From positions 56,636,501 through 56,700,500 of the forward strand of contig JAKSXM010000007.1 in NCBI GenBank assembly GCA_022575985.1: DNA of 64,000 nt. Reading direction: 5' to 3'. This DNA comes from Anagrus nilaparvatae. Taxonomy: Eukaryota; Arthropoda; Insecta; Hymenoptera; Mymaridae. Position 1 is the first letter of the stretch, and every line of letters begins with the position of its first letter. The notes below the pieces were generated by a model. The model was not told the DNA's origin. It saw only the letters and a list, made by a program, of their open reading frames with translations, and searched no databases. The position numbers and the translations under genes are program-made. Below, in pieces: positions 1 to 11,975 of this stretch.

Positions 1-1319
1 AGTTGTAAAAAGCTTCTATTTTTTTTTATATATATTCGTGTCTTAACTTTTATTTTTATATTTTACGAACATTATATATACACATATCAACATTTTCGCA
101 CGAATGCGGAAAGAACTAAGGAAGGATAGCTCAAAAAGTATATGTATAGACTTTCGAAATATAAACGAGAAGCCCATATAGCCGTAATATATAGCAGCCA
201 ACCATATTACAGTAAAACCTATAATTTCTTCGACAGCTTTAAAAATTTGAATTTCAACTTTTTATATAATATAAGAGGTCACTGTCTTCGCACGTCCGAT
301 TCTTATTTTAACTATTTTATCATGTGTTCACCAAATTATTTATCATCGACGATCATAACAAAACGATTTATATATTTTTATCTTAATTTTTTGATCTTTA
401 AGTTATTATTTTTAGAGAATCTTAAAATAATTATTATGCATTTTTTTATTACAATGGAAATATCAAAGATCTTTATTTTTTTTATTGTACTGTTTAATAT
501 ATTCAAATCTTTAATTAAATCAATAATTGCAAATTAGTATATTTAATTTAAAAAAAAAAAGGATGAAATTCTTTTATATTATTAAAATAATTTATTTTTT
601 ATTATAATTCTTTTAATATAACAATAGAATTTAAATGAATAAGTATTATTGCTTAAAACAAAAGAAGTAAGAAAAAAAAGTTAAAAGAAAAGAAAATTAT
701 CCTTAAAAAAAAAAAAATTTTAACATTAACTCGATTTCTTCTGTTTATGTTAATAATAAGAAAATAGTAATGAAAGTAAATACACAATGGTATTGGTAAA
801 AAAGCATTAAGTTTGTTATCAATAATACTAAAATATATATATTTTGCTGACCATTTTCGAAAATTTGAATATTTAGCAAATTTAGCCATAGGGGATTTGG
901 GTAAATGTTTTGATAAATGCTGGGTTTAAAAATCTATTTTTTTTAATTGGGTTATTTAGAAGCAATACTTAAGTTATATATTTACCAATAGCAGATTCGT
1001 TGAGGCTTCACCACCCTTCTCTTGACCCTATAATAATTTATTCTTAAGAAAATTTTACCACATACAGAATCTAGAAAAGAGCCATGATAGATTTTCCGCC
1101 TAAAGAATCTAAGAGCAAATCAAGTTGATGCCAAAAAAAATAAAAAATTACTGTTTCAGAGGACTGAGGCATTTATTAAATCAAGGGATAAACTTTATGA
1201 TCGGTTTGTGTAAACATGTATACTACAGCTAAGCCCTGGGTATAATATATAAATTTTATGTAATTAAAATACAAGTTGCTATTTTTATAATTTGCAATTA
1301 TTGCTTTCTCTAGATTTTA
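1..1319. other. A+T-rich left edge, no supported gene
   Basis: This stretch holds homopolymer A and T runs and scattered short open frames. The longest, 142-537 on the plus strand (131 codons), starts MYRLSKYKREAH and becomes very rich in Phe, Ile and Leu toward its end. That is what a chance frame or a translated A+T-rich intron looks like. I recognise no domain, splice context or neighbour supporting it, although 131 codons without a stop is long for DNA of this composition, so an orphan exon cannot be excluded. Confidence 0.4.
142..537 (+). CDS. doubtful hypothetical ORF, 131 codons
   Basis: The frame runs from an ATG at 142 to a TAG at 537. The first ~60 residues are mixed (basic and aromatic residues, YSSQPYYSKTYNFFD), and the last ~70 are dominated by F, I, L and N, with a hydrophobic stretch that could mimic a membrane segment. 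I recognise no family. No adjacent gene, promoter or polyadenylation context distinguishes it from a random frame. It is listed only because it is the longest plus-strand frame outside repeats. A function is not proposed. Confidence 0.12.
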   Translation: MYRLSKYKREAHIAVIYSSQPYYSKTYNFFDSFKNLNFNFLYNIRGHCLRTSDSYFNYFIMCSPNYLSSTIITKRFIYFYLNFLIFKLLFLENLKIIIMHFFITMEISKIFIFFIVLFNIFKSLIKSIIAN

Positions 1320-1510
1320 AGATTCTAAAATCCCTAAACCCGTACTATTCTAAGACCCTAAATCAAAAATATTCAAAGTTCCTCAATCAAGATTATTATA
1401 TAATCCAAAGTCCCTTCACTCCAAGTATTTTAAATCAAAATTAGTCCCATTTGACCGTCCTCCCTTGATTTCACATTCCGCAGGTAGCTTTCACTATAAA
1501 AATGTACCTA
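1320..1510 (-). repeat. dispersed family A repeat, partial
   Basis: Read on the minus strand, this contains degenerate iterations of a motif close to AGGGACTTAGAATAATTT, followed toward its start by a G-rich segment and a fragment of the head module (TTTATAG...). On the plus strand it is seen as repeated 'ccctaaa...attattctaag' phrases between 1330 and 1440. It matches at least eleven other copies in the window (for example 11,193-11,440, 19,425-19,735 and 35,405-35,705). Confidence 0.6.
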
Positions 1511-3383
1511 CTTATAAAATCTAGTAATTTTTTAGTAAAAATATTTTTCCACCGATTTTAAATAGTTAAATATATTAGGTTTTTGGCATCTGAAATAATG
1601 TAAGTAAATTTTTGTTGTTTATTTCTTGCAAATAACTTTTAGAAGAAAAAACGAAAATATGTTTTGCCTTATTTAGAATTCCAACAACATGAAGATACTC
1701 TCATCTATTTAATCTTGGTCAGTAACATATACAAAAAATAAAAAGTAAAATAAAATGAGAATAAGAAAAACGAGAGGAAAAGGTAGTTAAGTAAAAAAAA
1801 AGCAATATATACTACTGCTCCATTTTCAGTGAAATTTTTGTCCTTTTTTTTTATTGGAATATTCATTGGTCGGATCTAATTAAAGTGATTTCTTGGAATG
1901 GATATAGAATATTAAGAATGCCGCCACTGCTATTATATATATATATATATATATAAATACTAGCATAGTTGAGAGGAGAGCTCCCCTCCCCCTGGTCTGT
2001 TCCCGTTGTTCTTTAATAAAAACATTTTTCTATTTTAGTAAAGCTAATATATAATCTTGAATTCGTTTCCCGCATGTGCAAGATCTACTGTTTTTTTACA
2101 ATTATTATTTTCCACCAATTTCCTAAAAAAGTCATAGATGAGCATTGCCCACTTGGTACATTCCAGATGTTCCTTTAAAAAGTTCTTAAACAATGCTAAA
2201 TTTATTCTACCTATAATCAATTAATTTTCGTGTACTTTTCCCAGATTTATATTTCTATATCATCTTGCAAAATAAAAAAAAAAAAAATAAAAAAAAAAAA
2301 AACAAAATATAAATTTTTTGTCTTCGAAAAAACTGTACAGATTTTTAAAGATAAGACCATTTTAAATAAAAATTTAAGTGAATACTTAAAAATGAGCGCC
2401 AAAACAAATAATAGAAATAAATACTCTGTCTATAAAAAATATATTAATTTTAGTGCATAAAAAAAAATTTTTTTACTGTCTAATACTCTCGGAAAATATT
2501 TTATAACTTTTCCAGGAGATGTCTGTTTAAAATAAAAATTTAACCGAGTACGTATAAATTAGTGCCGAATCAAGAAATAATAATTGCGACACTAAAATTT
2601 TATAATATTTTTTAGATATTTCACTTATTAACCAAATTATTAAAAAATTTTATTTATCCCAAAAACATTAAAAATTTAATATCTCCAAAAGCACGACAGC
2701 TGCATCCACAAACTGTAGCCTATGTCACCAGCAGACTTTTTTCCTTCATTTTGATACCAGTTTTATGTTAATTGGTTCGACGGATCTTTAGCTATAAGTG
2801 GACAAACTATTGTGACAAAAACATACAAGCACACACACAGACCCATAAACAAATTATAGTAAGATATTTTATTTAAATAATTTCAATTATTTTTTTTAAA
2901 TTCCAAATAATTTATAATTAAATAAGACCAAAATTTTATTTTAAATTACGTGTGCTATATTTTTATGAAAATTAAATATTCAGATAGAGGAAGTTTAAAA
3001 AATAAATTCTGTGATACCATAATTATTTAATCGTCTATAAAAAAAAATGTAATAAAAAAAAATATTTTCATACATGATAATGTATTATAACGAAAAAAAT
3101 GGGACGTAGTACGAACCTATTCTTGCATATTATAAAACCACCATATTTACGTTTATTTTATATTATATACGTGTCATCATACACATACATATATTTTTTT
3201 ATTACCTAATGTTATAAATGTTTATTAAAAAAAAAAAATAATTATAATTTTGTATGAATAATTTTTTGTAATAAAATAACGTTTTAACATTTTTAATTAT
3301 AAAAATTCGTAAATTTAATAATATTGTGCAGCAGAGTTAAGAGATGTTTTATGTATTTTTATATTTTTTTATTTTTATTTTAA
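1511..3383. other. A+T-rich DNA, no gene seen
   Basis: Nothing codable is supported. Small items are visible: a (TA)n tract at about 1,934-1,956, long A runs near 2,275-2,300 that create the lysine-rich 76-codon chance frame 2,230-2,460, and a degenerate ~190-bp direct duplication (about 2,330-2,450 against 2,525-2,600, sharing the phrase aaataaaaattta). A short ACACACACACAGAC tract near 2,830 resembles the simple-repeat tails often seen at the 3' ends of insect LINEs, but no LINE sequence is recognisable upstream. Confidence 0.5.
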
Positions 3384-3748
3384 CAGGGATGGCGAATATT
3401 GTAATTTTTTCATTATCCATTACAATTAATGAATTTGTAATGAGTAATGAAAAATTAAAATGATGCATTAATAACATTTCTAAACATTACTTTTTGTAAT
3501 GTTTAAAGGATAAAAATCCTTTACTACAAAAAATGTAATGGGCTGTAGTTAGTCATATTACAAAAAATTCGACTAACGAATAAGAAATATAATTATTTCT
3601 GCATAATTGTTTGGAAATTAATTTATCATAATTTAACTGTTTGATTATTTTTTTAAATTTTTAATGCACCAATTAAACGTTTAAAAACGACCTAAAAAAT
3701 AAAAATTTTTTTTTTTACTTTTTTGATGCATTACTTGCATACCCCTCC
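3384..3748. mobile_element. degenerate hAT-like MITE
   Basis: The left edge reads CAGGGATGGCGAATATTG, and the right edge on the opposite strand reads AGGGGTATGCAAGTAATG. Both resemble the CAGGG-type termini of hAT elements. The interior is built of alternating 'ttgtaatg' and 'cattac' words that can fold back repeatedly (3,400-3,560). No transposase is present and no convincing 8-bp target duplication is visible, so this is an old non-autonomous copy or a look-alike. Confidence 0.4.
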
Positions 3749-5554
3749 CCTCCTAATAAAGTTAGAATCATAAAATTTTTTACACAAATCGAAGGATAAT
3801 TTGTCAACAGGTTTTTTTTACCCAAACATTCTAGGGTCATTTTTCTGAAAAATATTTCAAAAATAGTATTGTAGTATACATTAATAGTATTTGATCGACA
3901 GTATTAGAAAATGTAGACAAATAAATATAAGATTTTTTTTTATTTACTTCCTTTGATGATTTCAGTAAGATTCACGCTTAGATCCGAGTTTCAAAAAGCA
4001 AATTTTATGTCGTTTAATTTCTTTACCATTATCGTGCGTAAAGAAATGCAAGTGTGCAAAAACACAAATTTATTTTTTATTTAATTTGTTGCAAGCAAAT
4101 ATTTTTTTTTTAAATCTCAAAATGCGTTTTCTACAAAACTTTTAGCTCCTTCATTATTAACTATATACAGAAATACATTGCCGATAAATAAAAATGTTTC
4201 TTTAGCACAAATAATGCGGCACAGAATCCATACTGTAATACTTTATTTGATTTTTATTTTCTAAGAAAAAATATTTTTATGTTCCTTACAGTTATCGAAA
4301 ATCAATTTTTATTTTCATAACTAATATATTTTTACTTTAAGCTCGTATTATTTTATTCAATTTTTGAAGTCTAATTGTAAATAAAAAATTTTTTTCCTTC
4401 AAAAATTAATAACCATTGTTTTGTATCACTTTTCATTTATTTTAACGTTCGAAAAAATATTTTTATAGCTCATAACTTCTTACTTTTGTAGGGCATTTTA
4501 ATAATTTACTTAACATTTTATTGTTGGCCTATTCTTATTTTAGTATATTTTCTTCACAACATTTTTCTAAGTGTAAAATAATTCATAAACAATAAATATA
4601 TGTGCCTATTTAAAAAAAATTCTTTTAAAAATACATACCAAAAATTATCTTCATTAAAATAGTTTTTCAAGAAAAAAAAAATAATTGTCATTATAACAAT
4701 ATAAATTTATAAATTGACACAGTATTTAAGAGCATTTATAAATAAAAATTAAAAAAAAACGCCGCTAGAAATTCCCACAAAACAATGTTAAATTCACATG
4801 ATTCTTAAAATATTTATCTTCATTCTTAAAATAAACTCGTACATTCTTTTAACACTATGAAAACAATGTATTTTTTTATTTTTTTTTATTATATAAAGGA
4901 TATTATCACTAATTGGTTTAAATATGAGTTAAATAAATGTAACAAAGTTCACTGACGAAAAATTCTGGTGGTCGCAGTCAATAGACAATCCCTAATTATT
5001 TTTTTTACAAATTTATATATGATAAACAAGGGGAGTGTTGAGTATTTAGAAAGCTGATTTCCTTGCTTCAAACCTTTGGTAATAGAAAAAATTCCTTAAA
5101 TCTTTAGTTTAATTGAATGGTCCATTCAGTCCTCCCAAACAGGAAGCTTAGCCTTGTGTTAAGATACTTTAAAAGACCAGCCTCTTATTAAAATTACTGT
5201 TTTGTTCCTCCACCAAATAAATTTTGGTTTATCTACGCTTTGAATCCCAATTGTTCTTTAAATTTTTCTCCGCAATCGTCAGTATATTAAATTTTCATTA
5301 TTGGTCAAAAAGATTTTACATATTTAGAGCTAAAAAAAGTATTTTCGAACCTGGACGTCCTGCAATTTTTGCCCTCTATATATAAAACTATGTTTTAAAT
5401 AACAGGGTAAGATAAGGGGTTCGCTTTTTGTATGCTGTCGGAACTCTCTCATGCATACAAAAAGCATGCAAGGTCCTAACCAATATTTTATCCCATGTTT
5501 AAAAAATAGCTATTAGTTTTTAATAACTTATTCTAAATATATTTATCTGATTAA
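3749..5554. other. A+T-rich DNA, no gene seen
   Basis: No supported gene, RNA or element. One compact feature is a hairpin near 5,425-5,470, in which GCTTTTTGTATGC is followed ~20 bp later by its complement GCATACAAAAAGC. Its role is unknown and it could be a tiny MITE remnant. Confidence 0.5.
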
Positions 5555-6630
5555 TTACACAGCTGCACAAAAAAAAAAGTTCTGATCCTGTAACTAGACC
5601 TACTTACAGATAAGTTTTTCGATGTCCTAAAACGGAATCCGAAGTCAGAATTTAGCCTACACCCTCAGATTTTGCCCCAGCTACCCCCAGCCACCCTCTA
5701 AACCGCCCCAAAAAGCAAATATTTTACTATGTCCAAAAGTTAAAAATAAAAATACTTTAATAACGTATTTTGATGTCCTAAAACCGAATCTGAAGTCAGA
5801 ATTTAGTCTACACCCTCAGATTTTGCCCCAGCTATCCCCAGCCACCCTCTAAACCACCCCAAAAAGCAAATATTTTACTATGTCCAAAAGTTAAAAATAA
5901 AAGTACTTTAGTAACGTATTTTGATGTCCTAAAACCGAATATTAAGTCATAATTTAGCCTACCCCCTCAGATTTTGCCCCAGCTACCCCCAGCCACCCTC
6001 TAAACCGCCCCAAAAAGCAAATATTTTACTATGTCCAAAAGTTAAAAATAAAAGTACCTTATTTACGTATTTTGATGTTCTAAAAACGAATTTCAAGTCA
6101 GAATTTACCTATCACCCTTAGTTTTTGCCCCAGCTACCCCAATTACCCTCTAAACTGCCCCAGAGGGTGAATATTTTACTTTAGGCAAAAGTTATAAATT
6201 AAAGTATCTTACCTATGTTTTTTGATGTTCTAAAAACGAATTTTAAATCAGAATTGATCCACCATCTATAGTTTTTGTCCCAGCTAGCCTAGTTACCTTC
6301 TAAAGTCCACCACAGGAAGGTTAATTAATCGCTTTGAGGGTAACTAGGTTAGCTGGGACAAAAACTAAGGGTTATAGGTAAATTCTGACTTGAAATTCGT
6401 TTTTAGAACATCAAAATACGTTAATAAGGTACTTTTATTTTTAACTTTTGGACATAGTAAAATATTTGCTTTTTGGGCGGTTTAGAGGGTGGCTGGGGAT
6501 AGCTGGGGCAAAATCTGAGGGTGTAGACTAAATTCTAACTTCAGATTCGGTTTTAGGACATCGAAAAACTTACCTGTAGGTAGGTCTAGTTACAGGATCA
6601 GAACTTTTTTTTTTTTTTGCAGCTGTGTTA
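5555..6630. mobile_element. asymmetric foldback element with 151-bp modules, TTA-flanked
   Basis: The element runs 5,558-6,627. Its termini CACAGCTGC and GCAGCTGTG are exact inverted repeats, and the inverted similarity continues inward for more than 100 bp. TTA lies immediately outside both ends (5,555-5,557 and 6,628-6,630), as expected for a 3-bp target duplication of the TWA type used by PIF/Harbinger transposases. Inside are five head-to-tail modules marked by 'gatgtcct/gatgttct' at 5,621, 5,772, 5,923, 6,074 and 6,224 (period 151, 151, 151, 150). After about 6,305 the modules run in reverse orientation for roughly two units. Modules contain unusually C-rich phrases (CCCCAGCTACCCCCAGCCACCC). 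No ORF is present, so it is non-autonomous. The Harbinger assignment rests on the TTA only. Confidence 0.7.
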
Positions 6631-7238
6631 TTATCCTGCTTTTACTTTTTACACTTTTTTTTAGAATTATGCTACAATTCACAGTAATTTCATAATAAAA
6701 AAAAAATTGATAAGAGTAAAGGAAAATGTATTACCTTTTTTTAAACAATTGACATTGTATATATTATATAAAATTATATCTACTGAATTTTAAAAGACCA
6801 GATAATAATACTCTTTCTTTCTATTTCTTTTTCATCTCTATACCAATATATATAATTAGCAAATAATTTAATTTGGATAAGATTAAAACAAGGAGTTTTT
6901 CCTATTCTTATATATTCAATGATTCATTACATTTATATATATATATATTTCAATTTTAATTAGAAGAAGCTACAGAATATCATGAATAATTATTTTTTTT
7001 TATACTTTATAATAATTTAAACTAATGATTATAATTATTATATATTTTTTAATATAAAAAAAGGAAAATTAATTTCTTTTTTTTTTTTCATTTTGTTTCA
7101 TTTTACAATACATTAACTTTTTATATATATAATTCATAATCTCTAATTTTTCTTCCTTTTTTTATGTTTAACTTTAATTATTTTCAATTGTTCAATTAAA
7201 AAAAGATAAGGTATAAGATAGTGTGTAAGATTTTAAAT

Positions 7239-7277
<39 letters not shown>

Positions 7278-7617
7278 CGGTCTATTGTACCGCGATTGCT
7301 TTTTCGCGCATGTAAAGTAATTATTTCCAAGTCAGTCTTTGGAAGGACTTTTGCCGCATTTGGTATTTATAAAATATATACACATATTAGTGTATAAGAA
7401 AGATAATACTCTTTGACTCGGCGGGCAATATATTCGCTATAGGATCGTAATTATAGGAATGAATCGGTACATGTATTTATATATGGCTGATTCCTTGGTG
7501 ATGAACATTTGATTTAAATGTAAGTTTATTCAATCTGGACAGAAAATAACTACTTTCTACATGGGATGTAGTTTTTCTTGCCACTTTCGTATAAAATATT
7601 GTTATAATTTTAACATA
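6631..7617. other. A+T-rich DNA, no gene seen
   Basis: No gene is recognised. There are several short (TA)n stretches, including 7,242-7,274. From 7,275 to 7,470 base composition is more balanced and the sequence appears single-copy within the window; nothing in it is recognisable. Confidence 0.45.
7242..7274. repeat. (TA)n microsatellite
   Basis: A run of alternating T and A of about 33 bp, one of several in the window (also 10,309-10,349 and 49,799-49,822). Confidence 0.9.
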
Positions 7618-7735
7618 TGAATGATGTTCGTAGGGAGGGGTACCCGAATAAGTCCCTTTTAACAGGGGGGAAAGAATCAAACGGACTTAAAGTATTTTCA
7701 ATTTAAGGACTTCTAAGGATCCTAAAATACTTTAG
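7618..7735 (+). repeat. dispersed family A repeat, short copy
   Basis: It begins with the family head 'atgttcgtagggaggggtac', passes through a G-rich segment (acaggggggaaag), and continues into two or three degenerate AGGACTT-type iterations. It is weaker and shorter than the copies at 11.2, 18.9 and 22.2 kb. Confidence 0.5.
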
Positions 7736-10304
7736 ATTTATGAGGGCTGATTACATGTAGCATATTTTTACTAGATTCTAGTGATACTAGAGTTGAAAAA
7801 ATTGACCCTGAGTAATTATCACTAAAATTTTATTAAAATTTTGCTCTGAGGCGATTTTATGGATTCTGCTCGAGCAGAATTTTATTAGATTTTGAGTCAT
7901 ATTTAATTATTTCTACTCTACTGCCTTAGTACTCATAATATAATCTTTTCAGAGCTAAAAAAATTGAAACGATAGTTCTCTGTGATAATAGGTTTTTTCT
8001 CTTTATTGAAAATTTTAAATTTAATCATTCTTTTAAATAAAAAAATAGCATTTTATATATTTCTTGATATAAGGCTCTGTGTTAATCCCAGCAAAGAATT
8101 AGATGATAAATACGCCAATGGTTTTTAGACTTTGGTCACTTGCACACTTCGTTTTCTTTCCTTCGATATATGAAGGAATCATCTACGTTCACCTCATGAA
8201 TAAAAACCATCTATTTATGTCAACTTATGTAAGAACAACTCATATACATTTATATATTTCGTGAATAAAAACTACAAAGTAAATCGCAATGCATACTGAA
8301 AACACTTGACACGGAACGAGTGCACAAAAAAAGGGAGAGCTATTTTAGTTATATCATACATTTATATATTTATATATGCACACGTAATGAATAACTAAAA
8401 TGACCTTGAATTTTTTATTGCTGTAAAACTTAGGAATGCAATGCATTTATGCGTTTAAAGAAACATTTATTTTTAACTAAATAATTATTCAAAATTATGT
8501 TAATCAAAAAAATATTTTTTACAATATTTTCATCTTGTATTTATTTTACAACATCTGTTTTCAATGATTGAATGATATGAGTAAGGCTTTTTTTTCAATT
8601 CTAAAACAAAATCAAAAAATAACATGGAAGAATTCCTGGCAGAATTAAGGGGACCCACTTTTTTTCACTGGAGAAAAATTTAGGGTACTTCAGAAAATTT
8701 CACTGCTTATATAGTTACCTTTTTCAGATAATATGAAATACTGTACAAAAAAAAAACAGAAGTTTGCCTATATAGAAATGGAAAAATCTAATAAATTTTC
8801 CAAGAAAGCAGAAATTTCATTTAGAATTTTGCGAAATTTTTACCCAAGTCAAGTACGTGAGTTATTTACGTGGTTGTCATTGATTTGTCTTATACTTTTT
8901 CAAAAACATTTTGCCTGCGAAAACAAATGCATATTTCTGAACCAATAAAAACATGAATTATATTTGTGGTATCCAATTTTGTAGCTGAATGCAAATTTTT
9001 GCATTGAGTTCCTTACCGTTAAACTTACCCAATATATCGGAGTGAAATAACAGATATGTACTATTTTTTCAAGATAAGTAACTGATATATATTTTCGATT
9101 TTATTTTATCTTAAAATATTTTTCGATAATCGACCTAAGGTCAAGAAAGGGTCAATATAAAGAGAATCTTAAAAACTGATTTTTTTAACCATGACTTTTA
9201 CTGGCTAAAATGGATTATTTGAGATAAAAAATATTTGAAAAAGTAAGCATTGATCAACAATGAATTGCTATTTCTTAAAAGACCTAAGTCAGCTATTATT
9301 TACAACCCTTTAGAGATTTTCTCATATGCATTATTATTATTTAAACCGTATACAATATATAAAATATAAATTTAGTTTAGTAGAATTATTAAGCTCAGGA
9401 AATCTTTTAGATTTTCGGAATATGTGTTTATACAGATATAAATTTCTATATAAGCTTTGAAAATTCAAAACCTATATCATAAAACCCTCCCTTTACTCTC
9501 TGCCTACATCTCATGGGTACACTAAATTGAGAAGTTATAATAATAATTTTACTATTAATTCCACTGAATGGAGATTCGATATTTGATTAAACTTAACTTA
9601 ATATATATAAGTAAATGCATATTATCGAGTATATATATATATATATATATTTCCTGTGCATTTCTAAATCAAAACTTCATTCTACAGATTGTTTGAAAAT
9701 TTTAACGGTTTATATAAAGTATATACATAGTAGTACACGTTGTATACATGAAATTCCATGATTTGTAAGTGTTTAGAGAACGCTTAAAGCTTATATATAT
9801 ATATATAAAATTTACTTACATACATGAACATTAAATATTTCTGAGAAAAGCTTTGTCAAATTAACAAACTTAAACTTCATGTAACTTTTCAATGAATATA
9901 CATATACGCAAAGGTTTAAACTTATATTAATTGACCTGACTTAAAAGTTTGTCAGTTTTGGATAAGCTAGAAATTTTAGCTTTAAAATCTAAAATCCTTT
10001 AACTTTGTGTACACTACATTTAAGAAAATTTCTTGTTATTTTATTATATATAGAAAATATTTCTTCATTTAACTTTTTTAATGAATTTTATGTACTATAA
10101 ACATAAAACTTAAAATTATCTTTTAAAACATTATGTATACATAAACGATAAAATTTTCGAGATATATAATTTTAAAGCTTGCATTATTATTAATTAAATA
10201 TTTATTTTATAAAGCATCAATTTTAGTTTTAATAGAATTTAAATAACAAAATAAATTTTTTTTTTTGCATACTTTTTTTTACAAAGAAGAATTGATGGAA
10301 TTTT

Positions 10305-10353
<49 letters not shown>

Positions 10354-11192
10354 AAGTATATTGGGTTGAATATAACAAAATACAATAGATATATATATAT
10401 TGTACTCGTAAATCAAGAGCCTCTTTCTGTCCATATAACAAAGTGTTACGAGTTCAAAATTAAATTCCAAATTTTTAACGCTAATTCTTTATAGTCAAAA
10501 ACATTATGTTCTTGTGTTTCAAAGAATTTATTTGTTAAAATTAAATTAAATAAACAAATTTATTTCAAAATGTAAAAATTTAATAATCAATTACTTTATT
10601 TTATTGTTTTTCATTTGTTTGTAAAGTACGGGTATGCTGAAATCCAGAATAACAGTGGATTACATTATACTTACAAGGGGATTAATACCATTAAAACATA
10701 GCATTACATCAAATAGTAACTAATCAGTTCATTATTTTAAAAAGCATCCTGTATACACACCATTCATTCCAATGGGATTTCTGGGTCAAGAAACAAGAGC
10801 TTTATAATATAAGATAGGGATAGGGACGTAACTTTGTATCTTAACCATTGAACTTCCAGAGAGTCTTATTTTTTTGTGTAAAGGTCACCTTTCAATTGTA
10901 AACCACAATTTTTCAAAGAGTTTGAGTACAGATTGAAAATGGTGAGGAGATTTAAGAACTTAGTGACAACGCTTTGCAAATCTTATCCAATAAAAAAATT
11001 TTTTTTGAAAACGTATATATATTTAGAAGTTGAGGCAAAAAACTTTTCTCTTTTCCATAAGAGCTGGTATAAAATTTCAACTTTTGGGTTTAATAGCTGA
11101 AAAACTAAAAGATCAAAATTCTTTAGATTTTACAGGGTGATTTTAGAAATAAATACTTAAATCTGACCAATTTTTAGACGAATCGTATATTA
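7736..11192. other. A+T-rich DNA, no gene seen
   Basis: No supported gene. Short frames such as 8,733-8,948 (71 codons) and the tyrosine/isoleucine-rich minus-strand frames at 10,229-10,470 are chance products; the latter simply translate a (TA)n tract. Microsatellites are at about 9,632-9,651 and 10,309-10,349. No inverted repeats of note were seen. Confidence 0.5.
10309..10349. repeat. (TA)n microsatellite
   Basis: About 40 bp of uninterrupted alternating A and T. It produces artificial YIYIYI translations on the minus strand. Confidence 0.9.
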
Positions 11193-11440
11193 ATATGGAA
11201 CATTTTTAATAGGGAGGGCACCCTAGAAATCTGAAAATCAAAGGGGGCCAAACATGTCCGATTTAAGGTGGGGGTAGGTTCAAATAGGACTTATAATAAC
11301 TCGGGTTAAGGAACTTAGAATAATACGGGTTCAAGGAATCAGAATAATTTTGCTAATTACAAATTATAAAAATAGCAAAATTTTTTGTAATGTTGCGTAG
11401 TTTTTATGCATTATACTTAGCCCTCAGCTCTAAGTAAGTA
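11193..11440 (+). repeat. dispersed family A repeat, well-preserved copy
   Basis: The head reads atggaacatttttaataggg (family consensus ATGGAACATGTTTATAGGG). A G-rich zone 'aaagggggcc...aaggtggggg' follows, then three or four iterations of 'ggacttagaataattcgggttcaa'. At the tail, 'agtaaacattttcccatg' (11,430s) is an inverted echo of the head, so the unit is bounded by imperfect terminal inverted repeats. Confidence 0.7.
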
Positions 11441-11640
11441 AACATTTTCCCATGCATTTAGGTTGGGTTAACACAAACCGGTTATAAATTTTTTTCAATC
11501 TGTAGTCAACCTTCTTAAAAATAATTCGTTTATTATTATAGTCAATAAATTAAATGCCCATTTTTGTTCCAAAATGACCAATTTTTAAATTGTTATCAAA
11601 ATTGAAATTTGTGAAGAAAATATTGGCAAAGAAAATTATC
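11441..11640 (+). repeat. dispersed family B repeat adjoining family A
   Basis: After the family A tail comes 'ggttgggttaacacaaaccggttataa', which recurs at 36,930-36,960 and, inverted, at 41,893-41,925. Then comes a stretch containing 'agtcaataaattaaatgccc', 'ttccaaaatgaccaattttt' and 'aaattgttatcaaaattg'. Related sequence is at 35,710-35,960 and 61,130-61,290 (inverted) and 54,840-55,010 (direct). It has no coding character. The repeated juxtaposition with family A suggests one larger ancestral element. Confidence 0.6.
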
Positions 11641-11660
11641 CAAACGCTGCAGGCGGTTTA

Positions 11661-11975
11661 TTAAAGAACTAATTTTTTCCTATATCTAATACACCGCTTG
11701 TTGTCGCAATTTTTGTACATCAGCGCTGATTTTGTCATTTTACGGTGGTAGTTTTTTTTGCCAATATATTGAAGTCTCAAAAATTTTGCACTAGATTTAA
11801 GTTTCAAAAAATTCTTCACTAATCTCTTTTCTATTACTAGAAACCATGAGCGTAGTTCGTCCATGCCGCAGAGAATGTGTTTAGATGCAAGTATCCAAAA
11901 ATAGTTTATGGTATCATGTTCAGCTTGAAAAATTCTAAGACATATTTGAACACAAATAAATATAGCCTTGGACAT
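11661..11975 (-). CDS. doubtful hypothetical ORF, 104 codons
   Basis: The frame begins MSKAIFICVQICLRIFQ and ends in a basic tail (RCIRYRKKLVL). Its amino-acid composition is more balanced than that of most frames here, which is the only reason to list it. No domain is recognised. It lies directly beside a family B repeat and could be a relic of an element's coding sequence. No start context, intron signals or neighbours support expression. Confidence 0.12.
   Translation of the reverse strand: MSKAIFICVQICLRIFQAEHDTINYFWILASKHILCGMDELRSWFLVIEKRLVKNFLKLKSSAKFLRLQYIGKKNYHRKMTKSALMYKNCDNKRCIRYRKKLVL

Noticed and set aside
2800..2860. LINE 3' tail at an ACACACACACAGAC tract
   Set aside because: No LINE-like coding sequence is readable upstream in any frame.
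7275..7470. Promoter and 5' exon in a patch of balanced composition
   Set aside because: No open frame, splice signals or initiator arrangement could be supported. TATA-like words are everywhere in such DNA.
10229..10470. Tyr/Ile-rich small proteins on the minus strand
   Set aside because: They translate a (TA)n microsatellite.
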